Below are positions 50,782-58,962 of a stretch of DNA of 64,000 nucleotides, in pieces. The stretch is from WLXB01 sp040221475. GTDB taxonomy: Bacteria > Pseudomonadota > Alphaproteobacteria > Rhodospirillales > Rhodospirillaceae. A program made the position numbers and the translations under genes. The notes under the pieces are model-generated. The model saw nothing but the letters and a program-made list of their open reading frames with translations. It had not been told where the DNA came from and made no database searches. Numbering within the stretch: the first letter of the stretch is position 1; each line of letters opens with the position of its first letter. Where the stretch lies: the NCBI GenBank assembly GCA_040221475.1, contig JAVKEJ010000053.1, positions 62,001 to 126,000 on the forward strand, read 5' to 3'.

Positions 50782-52119
50782 ATGACATATAAAATTTCGC
50801 GGCTTAGTATTGCATTCGCACTGAGCCTTATTGCCTTTGCAGAGAATGCTGTAGCGCAGTCGGTCCTCATTCAAAACGTCACCTTGATTGATGGTACGGG
50901 AGCCCCGCCCGTAAGCGCGGCCTCCGTTTTGGTGCAAGATGGCCGCTTCGCAGAAATCTCAACGCTGCCGATTATCCCCCCAGCGGGTACAAACGTCGTT
51001 GAGGGCACTGGTAAGTTCTTGATGCCGGGGATCATCGACAGTCACATCCATCTGCCGGGTGGTCGCACGGGTCCCGGCAACCGCACCATGAAGATTGATA
51101 TGCCCACGGCTCTTAAATCAATGGACGCATACCTCTATTCCGGTGTGACGGCCATATATGACTCTGGCAACAATGCTGAGTTCATATTTAAAATGCGCGA
51201 TGACGAACGGGCCGGGCGTATTCGCGGACCGCGCATCTACGCCACCATCAGCCTGATTGCCCCGCCCGAAGGTCATGGTTGTTGTGCAGGGGGGACTGTC
51301 GTCACCAGCTACGAAGACGGTGTTGAGAAACTTGATGCTTTGTTTGTACTGAAGCCAGACTTGCTCAAGTTCACCCGCGAACGTCGCGGTATGGGGCCAG
51401 TCGGACGCAATATTCCGCTTTTTGAGACTGACCTGATGAACAAACTCGTGGCCTATGCGCATGAAAAAGGCATGCGCACCACGGTGCATGTGTCTGAAGT
51501 GGCGATGGCCCGCGAAGCTGTTGACGCGGGCACGGATGCGTTCGCGCATATTGTTTACTTGGATGAAGCCAACAAAGACTTTGCCAAGCTGGTCGCCGAC
51601 AAAGGCATCATTCTTTCCACGACGATGACGCGCATCGAACCGGACACCTCATTCTTCGATGAACCACTTTACGTGGCCACATTATCCCAAGAGATGCGCG
51701 ACGAGATACGCTCAAGCGATCGGTTCAATGGCTCGCCGTACACGGGCTGGCTCAGTTCGTTGCGCCCAGCGATTATGAAAAATGTTAAAGCGCTGCATGA
51801 AGCGGGGGCGATTCTGGCTATGGGCACCGACCGCTCCATGGGGCCGATGCCGCATCAGGAACTCAAAAGCATCGTGGCGGCGGGAATTTCACCGCTAGAG
51901 GCCATTCGCATGGGCACATTAAATGCGGCCATGTACATTGGTGTTGAAGACGATATTGGCTCAATTGAGCCAGGCAAGCTGGCGGACATGTTGCTGCTTG
52001 ACGCTGACCCGACCGCGGACATCAACAACACCACGATGATTGACTCGGTTTACAAAGGCGGCGTGTGGATAGATCGTTCCACGTTAGATGTTCCCGCCAA
52101 TGCGGCAACGCTGCGCTAA
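50782..52119 (+). CDS. Exported metal-dependent amidohydrolase (imidazolonepropionase-like)
   Basis: A 445-residue TIM-barrel amidohydrolase with a signal peptide (ending NAVAQ, residue 26). Metal ligands are H88-x-H90 (DSHIHLPGG), K196 (LLKFTRE, a likely carbamylated lysine), H236 (TVHVSE), H256 (FAHIVY) and D350 (MGTDRS). The C-terminal sandwich strand reads GSIEPGKLADMLLLDADP. The set fits the prolidase/imidazolonepropionase-like subgroup that cleaves amides or cyclic amides. A GGGGG site precedes its ATG. It is convergent with the Tat-type hydrolase and overlaps its stop by 4 bases. Confidence 0.9.
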   Translation: MTYKISRLSIAFALSLIAFAENAVAQSVLIQNVTLIDGTGAPPVSAASVLVQDGRFAEISTLPIIPPAGTNVVEGTGKFLMPGIIDSHIHLPGGRTGPGNRTMKIDMPTALKSMDAYLYSGVTAIYDSGNNAEFIFKMRDDERAGRIRGPRIYATISLIAPPEGHGCCAGGTVVTSYEDGVEKLDALFVLKPDLLKFTRERRGMGPVGRNIPLFETDLMNKLVAYAHEKGMRTTVHVSEVAMAREAVDAGTDAFAHIVYLDEANKDFAKLVADKGIILSTTMTRIEPDTSFFDEPLYVATLSQEMRDEIRSSDRFNGSPYTGWLSSLRPAIMKNVKALHEAGAILAMGTDRSMGPMPHQELKSIVAAGISPLEAIRMGTLNAAMYIGVEDDIGSIEPGKLADMLLLDADPTADINNTTMIDSVYKGGVWIDRSTLDVPANAATLR

Positions 52120-52934
52120 GTCGCGTCCGCAATCCGCTCAAACATCTGTGCTGTTTCTATCGGCAAGATCACCATGGAGTCGTGCCCACAGGGCAGTTCT
52201 TCATAATTCCACGTCGGGTCACTGACAAAGTTGTCGAGAAATACTTGTCGCTCTGGCGATATGGGAGGCTTGTCAGAACAATAGATAAAGGTGCGAGGCA
52301 GGCCCTCTGAGCCGCCATTTTTGAAATTAAATTTCTGCGTCCAGGTGCCAACCAAATGTGGTGTGACGCGCCGCCGCACCCAGGCCAGTTCTTCGGTCAT
52401 GGTTTCAGGAATACCGAATGTCACCGGCTGTTGAGGTGGGGCTAGGTAACCATCAATGAAAGGTCCCAATCTTTTTTCCGTCGCTTCAAGCGATGCGTCA
52501 CCAACCATTGTGTCGCCGCTTTTCGGCACAAGTGCGTCAAGATAAATGGCGTGGGCGATCCGGTCTTTGTGTGCATCACACACCCCGGTAATGATGCCGC
52601 CGCCGTAGCTGTGACCGACCAGAATTACGTTTTCCAGTTCTTCCCAAATCAGCAGATTAGAGATGTCTGTGATATGGGTATCCAGGTTTACCTCAGCTGA
52701 GGCGAGGTGACTTTTCTCACCAAGCCCCGTCATGGTGGGTGTGAACACGGTGTGACCTTGAGCCTGCAAATACGTCCGTACCATTTTCCAGCACCAGCCG
52801 CCGTGCCACGCGCCATGCACCAAAACGAAGGTGTGACGTTTGCGAGGGGCATCTTCGGCTCTTAGTGAGGTTGTCAGGGCGGCGGTTAATCCTAAAACCG
52901 CTGCTCCCTGTGCGGCTGCTCTACGAGAAAACAT
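52116..52934 (-). CDS. Exported alpha/beta hydrolase (EstA / methylesterase-like)
   Basis: A 272-residue hydrolase with a possible Tat leader (SRRAAAQG, twin Arg 4-5). LVHGAWHGGWCW, GHSYGGG (Ser 109) and a C-terminal CGHDSM (His 251) are typical of the hydroxynitrile-lyase/methylesterase branch. A perfect AAGGAGGT ribosome site lies just before the ATG. The gene shares its last 4 bases with the convergent amidohydrolase. It would cleave a small ester in the periplasm, for instance a methyl ester, but lyase chemistry is also known in this branch. Confidence 0.88.
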   Translation of the reverse strand: MFSRRAAAQGAAVLGLTAALTTSLRAEDAPRKRHTFVLVHGAWHGGWCWKMVRTYLQAQGHTVFTPTMTGLGEKSHLASAEVNLDTHITDISNLLIWEELENVILVGHSYGGGIITGVCDAHKDRIAHAIYLDALVPKSGDTMVGDASLEATEKRLGPFIDGYLAPPQQPVTFGIPETMTEELAWVRRRVTPHLVGTWTQKFNFKNGGSEGLPRTFIYCSDKPPISPERQVFLDNFVSDPTWNYEELPCGHDSMVILPIETAQMFERIADAT

Positions 52935-53033
52935 GACTCTACCTCCTTGAAGAATTCAGCTTCACCGTAAATCATGCAAAGATGACTTAAAACCAAAAGC
53001 AACTGCGGCTTTAGACACGTTTCAGGATTTCCA

Positions 53034-54788
53034 ATGCCAGACCCAACATTACAGCACACAAATCAACTGACAGGTGGGCAGGTTATCAGCCGTATTCTCA
53101 AAGGATACGGAATCGAGACCACCTTTGTGCTGGCGGGGGCGGCCTTTGCGCACACCCTTTATGCCTTTGAAGATGATGGTATGGCCATTGTATCCGGTCG
53201 CCACGAAACCGGTACCGTTGGTGCGGCAGACGGTTACGCGCGCGTCACTGGTAAGCCGGGCATTGCCATGATCGCCGGTAAACAGGGCATGCCCAATGCT
53301 ATGGGTGGAGTGCAAACGGCGCGAATGGCCTGCTCACCGGTTGTTCTGTTTGCCAACGTTTATGCAGACCCTTCACGGGAATCCATCGGGGACGAGGGCG
53401 AAGACCCGCTGGATATGGTGCGGCCATATGCCAAGTGGTGCCGCACCGTGCCAACCGTCGAGCGCCTGGCCGAGTTTGTCCATGCGGCCATTCGCGCAGC
53501 GACGTCTGGACGGCCTGGTGTCGCGGTCATTGGTGTGCCCCTCAGTATTCAGGCCGCAACTGTTGATGGAGACATTGCGCTCGATCCGCACCCGTTGAAG
53601 ACAAACGTCGCAGAAGCTTCGGCAGACTCCGTTGAAGCCGCCGCAGAGATGCTGGCGCAGGCCGAGCGGCCTTTGGTTCTGGCGGGCAGTGGTGCGGCGT
53701 TATCTGGCGCAGGTCCGGCGCTTAGGGCGCTCGCCAAAACCTACAACCTGCCTGTGCTCGGTCATGCGCTGGGGCGTGGCCTTGTGCCGGAGGATCATGT
53801 GCTAGGGTTCAGTTGGCCCTTGGCTCAGGTCGCGGCCAAAGAGGCAGATGCGGTGTTGGTTGTTGGCATGCGCTTGTCTCAGCGCATTGGTTATGGGCTG
53901 GCGCCGCGGTTTCATCCAAAAGCCAAGTTCGCGCAGATTGATGTAGTCGCGGATGAGTTTGGCCGCAATCGTGTCACAGATGTGCCCATGCTCGGCGACG
54001 CGGCGCTAACCGTTGCAAAGGTGACGTCCGCACTTGCAACCAAAGGCTATCGCAGCACAGGTGCGCCTACCTGGGTCAATGAAGCGATGGCTGCGCGTTT
54101 GGCCCGGATTGATGAGTTGGGTCACAATGTCGACGGTAAAATCCACCCCTATCGCATCGGCCGAGATTTGATGGAGGTCATGCCGAGCGACGCGATTTTT
54201 GTCGGCGATGGGGCGGATGCCTTGAACTGGATGCTTGGTGTGGTCCGTGTTTCCGGCGAGCGCAGTTACCTGGATCATTATCCGCTTGGCTCCATGGGGA
54301 TCGGCACAGCCTTGTCTATCGGAGCAGCTGCGGGCGAGCGTGAATTGGCCCGCCAACAAAACCGCGACGCACGAGAAGTTGTGTTGGTCACCGGTGATGG
54401 CTCATTTGGGTTTTATGCCAGCGAGTGGAACGCGGCTGCCATGGCCGACCTTAAAGTGGTCTGCGTCATCGCCAATGATGGCGCGTGGGGCACAGAAAAA
54501 AATGGTCAGCTCAATTCTGCCGGGCGCAACGTCAACTGTGAATTGGGGCAAGCGGGCTATGAATTGATGGCCCAGGTTTTCGGTTGTCTCGGTGAGCGTG
54601 TTGATGAGCCAAAACATATCAAACCTGCATTGCAGCGGGCTTTTGCAGCAGATCGCACCACCATCATTAATGTGCTCACAGATCCTGAGGCTGGACTGGA
54701 CCGCAAGAAAGATCCACGGTTGCAAATGATCACCTTTGAAGACCTCCCGAAAAGTCACAAAGCGCACTATGCGCCCGAGGTGGCCTAG
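53034..54788 (+). CDS. Thiamine-diphosphate-dependent enzyme (acetolactate synthase-like)
   Basis: A 584-residue ThDP enzyme with the three-domain layout of acetolactate synthase and benzoylformate decarboxylase. The catalytic Glu is E58 (SGRHETGTVGAADGYAR), the central Rossmann-like domain spans about 190-340, and the ThDP/Mg motif runs from GDG (454-456) to NDG (481-483). No regulatory subunit gene is adjacent, so a biosynthetic acetolactate synthase is unlikely; a 2-oxo-acid decarboxylase or carboligase is more probable. AGGA precedes the ATG by 6 bases. Its stop abuts the next ATG directly, giving tight coupling with an ABC binding protein. Confidence 0.9.
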   Translation: MPDPTLQHTNQLTGGQVISRILKGYGIETTFVLAGAAFAHTLYAFEDDGMAIVSGRHETGTVGAADGYARVTGKPGIAMIAGKQGMPNAMGGVQTARMACSPVVLFANVYADPSRESIGDEGEDPLDMVRPYAKWCRTVPTVERLAEFVHAAIRAATSGRPGVAVIGVPLSIQAATVDGDIALDPHPLKTNVAEASADSVEAAAEMLAQAERPLVLAGSGAALSGAGPALRALAKTYNLPVLGHALGRGLVPEDHVLGFSWPLAQVAAKEADAVLVVGMRLSQRIGYGLAPRFHPKAKFAQIDVVADEFGRNRVTDVPMLGDAALTVAKVTSALATKGYRSTGAPTWVNEAMAARLARIDELGHNVDGKIHPYRIGRDLMEVMPSDAIFVGDGADALNWMLGVVRVSGERSYLDHYPLGSMGIGTALSIGAAAGERELARQQNRDAREVVLVTGDGSFGFYASEWNAAAMADLKVVCVIANDGAWGTEKNGQLNSAGRNVNCELGQAGYELMAQVFGCLGERVDEPKHIKPALQRAFAADRTTIINVLTDPEAGLDRKKDPRLQMITFEDLPKSHKAHYAPEVA

Positions 54789-56306
54789 ATGAAATTTGTT
54801 ATGCGTTTTCTTGGTATTGCGATGGCGCTTATTTCCGCACATGCTGCATCTGCTCAAACCTTGCGGGTCGCCGTAGCCGCCTTTCCGCCAACCTTGGGGA
54901 ATCCGTTTACAGGGGCCAGCCAACCGTCTGCCGAACTGTGGTGGTCCATCTACGATGGTCTCACACGCCTGAATTGGAGCGGCGGGCCAGAACCAGCCCT
55001 GGCCTTGTCATGGCAGAACACGTCACCGACGACGTGGGTATTTAACCTTCGTCCCGGCGTGACATATCACAATGGCAAAGCCTTCAGCGCACAGGATGTG
55101 GTCGACATTCTTACGCTGATGAAACGCTCAGACATGCAGGGCTTTCTCATCCCCAATGAGTTGGCGTTGGTCTCCGGCAGCCGCGTTATCGATGATCTGA
55201 CCGTTGAAATCTCCACCTCAGAGCCTGATGCCATTCTGCCGAAGCGTTTGGCAACCCTCATGATCATCGACCCTGATCTTTGGGATGAAATCGGCGTCAG
55301 TGGCTATACGCTTGCGCCCGTGGGCACCGGCCCCTTCCGTCTCACTTCTTTTGGCCGGGGCAATGCCATGGCGATGCTAGAAGCAAACCCTAAGTCCTGG
55401 CGTGCGCCTAAAGGATTATCAGCAGTTGAGTATCGCCTTGTTGCGGATAAAACGTCCCGCATCCAAGGATTGCTGTCGGATCAGATTGACCTTGTAACAG
55501 GTTTGCATGTGGATGATGTCGCCGTCGTCGAAGGTGAGGGGCTCAACGTATTGGTCAAAGCCAATCCGCAAGTTAAGTCCATCGCCCTGCCCAATCTGCT
55601 CCATGGGGACGGTCATCCGTTGCATGATGTTCGTGTCCGCCGCGCGCTCAATCATGCCGTTGATAAGGACGCTATCGCCAAGTTCATCATGTTCGGTTTT
55701 GCCGAAGTTGCCAGCCAGGGCGTCACTGCTGCAACCACAGGCTTTAACGAAAACCTTGCACCCTTTGCCTATGACCCAGACAAGGCGCGCGCGCTTCTGG
55801 CAGACGCCGGATATCCCAATGGCTTTCCGCTGACGGTTGAAGTGGTCACGGACAGCACCACGCCCGATGGGCTGATGTATCAAAAAGTGGCGCAGGACAT
55901 CGAAGCTATTGGTGTTCGCGTTACGCTCCGGTCCATTCCGTTTTCGGACTACAATCGTAAGTACACGATGTCTGAATGGGGCGATGCCGATGCCTTTCAT
56001 CTCATCTGGAATAACGCGGCTTTCCAAGACCCGATTCGCCCGATTGAATACTTTTCTTGCCTGCGTGCACGGCCCTTCTTTTGCGAACCGGATTTGGTAC
56101 CGCTGATCAAACAGTCCAGCGCCGAAATGGACCCGGACAAGCGTGATCTGTTGTTGCAAGACATCATGGCCCGCTTGCACGATCTTGCACCGGCTCTATG
56201 GCTCACTAACGCAGTCTACACCACGGCCTATAATGACCGCATTGCTCAGTTTGACTCGCGCCCCACTGGTATTGTGTTTGAATCGCTGACCCTAAAGGAC
56301 GATTAG
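54789..56306 (+). CDS. ABC transporter substrate-binding protein, peptide/nickel type, second copy
   Basis: A 505-residue family-5 binding protein. It has a signal peptide (ending HAASAQ, about residue 23), LRVAVAAFPPTLGNPF, and the family block RVRRALNHAVDKDAIA. The C-terminal helix SAEMDPDKRDLLLQDI is near-identical in layout to the protein at 1660. The ATG immediately follows the ThDP enzyme stop with no gap, and its own stop is 2 bases before the next gene. No ABC permease or ATPase gene is nearby. A binding protein fused by translation to a ThDP enzyme and a propeller-like lipoprotein is an unusual trio. Confidence 0.9.
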   Translation: MKFVMRFLGIAMALISAHAASAQTLRVAVAAFPPTLGNPFTGASQPSAELWWSIYDGLTRLNWSGGPEPALALSWQNTSPTTWVFNLRPGVTYHNGKAFSAQDVVDILTLMKRSDMQGFLIPNELALVSGSRVIDDLTVEISTSEPDAILPKRLATLMIIDPDLWDEIGVSGYTLAPVGTGPFRLTSFGRGNAMAMLEANPKSWRAPKGLSAVEYRLVADKTSRIQGLLSDQIDLVTGLHVDDVAVVEGEGLNVLVKANPQVKSIALPNLLHGDGHPLHDVRVRRALNHAVDKDAIAKFIMFGFAEVASQGVTAATTGFNENLAPFAYDPDKARALLADAGYPNGFPLTVEVVTDSTTPDGLMYQKVAQDIEAIGVRVTLRSIPFSDYNRKYTMSEWGDADAFHLIWNNAAFQDPIRPIEYFSCLRARPFFCEPDLVPLIKQSSAEMDPDKRDLLLQDIMARLHDLAPALWLTNAVYTTAYNDRIAQFDSRPTGIVFESLTLKDD

Positions 56307-56308
56307 GT

Positions 56309-57367
56309 ATGTCTGAGGGATTAAAGGCCGTTTCTGCGGCCTTGGTTGTGTTCACTGGCTTGGCGCTATCAGCCTGTGGTGAACCCATGCTGATTGAGGG
56401 CTGTGAGTCCACCGCAGATATCAAAGTGTACTGCGGCCTGGACAAGCCGGAAGATCTAGAGCCCTTGGGCGAACACCCTTGGCTTCTCATCGCCGAGCTT
56501 GGTGATTTCAGCGGGGAAGGCCGCCTCTCGGCCCTAAACCTGGACACCGATGCGCTGATAGAACTGACGTCGACGTCACAACCCGATCTGTCTTTCCCGC
56601 AATGCGGAGATATGCCGACGAAGTTCAGGCCGCGCGGTTTCCATGTGTCTGACCTCGCTGATGGCGGGTTTCGGCTCTTGGTGGTGAACGCTGGACAAGG
56701 CGAGCGCATCGAGCGCTATCGTGTCGATGTGGAACCCGCAGGCCCTGCTTTGGCTTGGCAAGGCTGCGTTGCGGTTCCTGATACAGTGTTTCCCAATGAC
56801 GTGGCATCCACCGGCGGTGACGGATTTGTCGTCAGCCATATGTATGATGGTCCACGCGGCACGTGGCTGACCATAAAGTTTCTGTTGGGCATTCATACTG
56901 GCCATGCTGCGGCATGGGATGCCCAAACTGGTTGGCGTAAGGTCGAGGGCAGTGAAGCCTCTTTTCCTAACGGCGTTGAGGCAGATGCCAAAACAGGTCG
57001 CGTGTTTATCGGTTCTACCTATGGCCAGACTCTGGTAGCGGCTGATCTGTCCGGCGGCAACGCCAAGGTCGCGCGCATCCCTGTACAGTCTGACAATATA
57101 ACGGTGGCACCGGATGGCCGCATATTATCGGTTGGTCATACAGGTGTTCCCTTGTTTGGCACTGCGGGCTGTCGCGAAAGTTTGGGACAGCCGTGCAGCT
57201 TCCCTTTTGCTGTGGTGGCGCTTGATCCTGTGACCTTGGATCAGGAAATCATTTACGAGCACCGCGAGGGCCTCATCCCTGGCGCGTCGGTGGCGCTCAG
57301 CCATGACGGTTTTCTTTACATGGGAACGGTTTTTGGGGATCGCATTTCGCGCGTGAAGCTGCCTTAA
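56309..57367 (+). CDS. Lipoprotein with SMP-30/gluconolactonase-like propeller features
   Basis: A 352-residue lipoprotein: leader followed by L-S-A-C (cysteine about residue 23). The mature part has repeated beta-propeller-like strands (EASFPNGVEADAKTGRVFIG, SDNITVAPDGRILSVG, GASVALSHDGFLYMGTVFGD), as in SMP-30/gluconolactonase and paraoxonase-type proteins, and six or more cysteines that could form disulfides. It starts 2 bases after the binding protein's stop and is translationally coupled. A periplasmic lactonase or a ligand-binding propeller would fit. No catalytic residue can be assigned with confidence. Confidence 0.78.
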   Translation: MSEGLKAVSAALVVFTGLALSACGEPMLIEGCESTADIKVYCGLDKPEDLEPLGEHPWLLIAELGDFSGEGRLSALNLDTDALIELTSTSQPDLSFPQCGDMPTKFRPRGFHVSDLADGGFRLLVVNAGQGERIERYRVDVEPAGPALAWQGCVAVPDTVFPNDVASTGGDGFVVSHMYDGPRGTWLTIKFLLGIHTGHAAAWDAQTGWRKVEGSEASFPNGVEADAKTGRVFIGSTYGQTLVAADLSGGNAKVARIPVQSDNITVAPDGRILSVGHTGVPLFGTAGCRESLGQPCSFPFAVVALDPVTLDQEIIYEHREGLIPGASVALSHDGFLYMGTVFGDRISRVKLP

Positions 57368-57589
57368 ATCTCTGGGGATTAACGCTGTACGGCACTTCAT
57401 CGCCGACAAAAAAGGTCAGGGTTTGCGACCCAAAGAATTTTGCTCAGGTGCTTGACGAGAGCGTTTGAGAGGATCAGCATATTCGATGTAGACAGACGCG
57501 AACAGGAGCTCGAAATGGGCCTTCGAAGAATCTACGATAGGGTCACAATCCTTGATGGCAAGTGGCCTTCAACCAAGGAGGGTGTGTAA

Positions 57590-57763
57590 AAACCATGACT
57601 CCACCTAACCAGAGTGCCTGACAGTCCGTAGGCCAATTTGGTGCTGCGATTTCACAAATCACACGATTGGTTCGCGCCTTGCCGCGAACGCGGAGTTCCA
57701 TGATCCTCCGCTATGAGACACCTCGTCCGGGGTAAAGCCTGCGACGGGGTTTCTCTATTTTTT
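57590..57763 (+). ncRNA. Candidate structured non-coding RNA
   Basis: Three consecutive stems precede a terminator: CCAAT/ATTGG (57633-57637 with 57666-57670), enclosing GTG/CAC and GATTT/AAATC; GTTCGCG/CGCGAAC (57670-57676 with 57683-57689); and GCGGAG/CTCCGC (57690-57695 with 57706-57711). The stretch is not a readable protein in any frame. It could instead be a long 3' UTR of the upstream lipoprotein gene. The 5' end is arbitrary and no family is recognised. Confidence 0.4.
57715..57763 (+). terminator. Strong Rho-independent terminator
   Basis: GAGA-c-ACCTCGTC (57715-57727) pairs with GACGGGGT-t-TCTC (57743-57755), a 12-bp stem with one mismatch and one G-U pair. It is followed by TATTTTTT (57756-57763). 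It would end any transcript from the structured region or the upstream lipoprotein gene. Confidence 0.75.
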
Positions 57764-57840
57764 ACGCACACCCCCCCCTATATCGACGCCGTGTTCGATG
57801 TTAGATTTCTCTGATCTGCTGAAAGAACTAGGTATATACG

Positions 57841-58962
57841 ATGGCCCGCAACCCAACCCACGCCATGTTGGCATCCCCGACCCACGATGAACTGGCCCGC
57901 CAGCAATACACGCTGTCACTGAAAGATTATGTGCGCGATGAAGTGCGGGCGCGCAATGAAGACCTTTATGAGCGTCGCGCCAAGCCCCGTTTCGTCAAAC
58001 AGCATGGTCGCGAACCGGAGTCTGTTCAAGAAATCGGCACCGTCATGTGGGATGATCCCGCGTATCAAATGTTCAGCCGTTTGCACCGTGATGGCCAGGA
58101 AATGATGTGGGAGGCCGTGGCGGAAACGCTCTATCGTTCACAGGGGCAGCTGTCCAATAAGTTTTCCGGTTACACTCAATCCAATCAGCGTAAGGGCACG
58201 TTAGAGTTAGACCCTGATTTTGAAGCGCCGCGCGGTATGGCCACGGTGGATATACACCTGCAGCCCGGCGGCTATGTGGCTGATTACGGCGATGACGATG
58301 TGCTCGCCGGCGCCTTCTATGAATACGGCGGGAACCTCTACACCATGGGACGCGGCGTCGGCCAGGCCGAAAGCAAAGGCGAGGTGGGCGTCAGGTTTAT
58401 CAAAGACCGATACCCGGATTTCACCCCCACCCGCGTGCTCGATATTGGCTGCTCGGCGGGCTCCTCCACTGTGCCCTACAAAACCGCGTTCCCTGACGCC
58501 GAGGTTCACGGCATTGATGTGGGGGCGGCCATTCTCCGATACGCGCATGCCCGCGCCGAGGCTATGGATAAGGCAGTGCATTTTCACCAAAGAGATGCAG
58601 CCCATACCGGTTTTGAAGACGAGAGTTTTGATCTCGTCACCTCGCACAATTCCATGCACGAATTTCCGCAAGCCACCACCGAAGCCATGATGCGTGAGAG
58701 TTTCCGCCTGCTGAAGCCGGGTGGTGTCGCCATGCATATGGATGTGAATTTACGCTTCGATGAATACAGCCCTTGGATGCAGTTCCATCGCGGCTGGGAT
58801 CAACTCAATAACAACGAGCCCTATTGGCGCATCTATGCCACCAACAATCCCAGCGAAATGCTTCGCGAAGCTGGCTTCCCGGAAGACAGTATCTGGCAGG
58901 GCAAATTTCAGCAGCTCGACAACAGCATTAAGTGGTTTATCTCGACCGCACGGAAAGCTTAA
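57841..58962 (+). CDS. SAM-dependent methyltransferase with family-specific N-terminal domain (copy C)
   Basis: Class I methyltransferase of 373 residues. Motif I is VLDIGCSAGSS (about 199-209), followed by HGIDVGAAIL, FEDESFDLVTSH and LKPGGVAMHMDV. The N-terminal 190 residues contain QEMMWE (about 86-91) and DIHLQPGG (137-144), as in the copies at 5965 and 24578. It is closest to copy B over the SAM domain (RYAHARAEAM versus RYGHARAEAL). Unlike A and B, no small partner gene is beside it. It is convergent with the FMN hydroxy-acid oxidase, overlapping by 4 bases. The methyl acceptor is unknown. Confidence 0.88.
   Translation: MARNPTHAMLASPTHDELARQQYTLSLKDYVRDEVRARNEDLYERRAKPRFVKQHGREPESVQEIGTVMWDDPAYQMFSRLHRDGQEMMWEAVAETLYRSQGQLSNKFSGYTQSNQRKGTLELDPDFEAPRGMATVDIHLQPGGYVADYGDDDVLAGAFYEYGGNLYTMGRGVGQAESKGEVGVRFIKDRYPDFTPTRVLDIGCSAGSSTVPYKTAFPDAEVHGIDVGAAILRYAHARAEAMDKAVHFHQRDAAHTGFEDESFDLVTSHNSMHEFPQATTEAMMRESFRLLKPGGVAMHMDVNLRFDEYSPWMQFHRGWDQLNNNEPYWRIYATNNPSEMLREAGFPEDSIWQGKFQQLDNSIKWFISTARKA

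Larger units (their letters stand above)
57368..57840. other. 473-base intergenic region: open frame remnant plus structured stretch
   Basis: No gene of normal length is present. A frame lacking stops runs 57383-57589 with one late ATG (57515, 24 codons, MGLRRIYDR at its start); it has no similarity I recognise and may be a gene remnant. From about 57590 the sequence folds into successive hairpins ending in a strong terminator. An 8-C run lies at 57771-57778, and the methyltransferase gene begins at 57841. Confidence 0.6.

Noticed and set aside
55419..56180. A 253-codon minus-strand frame inside the second ABC binding protein
   Set aside because: Antisense to a complete solute-binding protein; no domain recognised.
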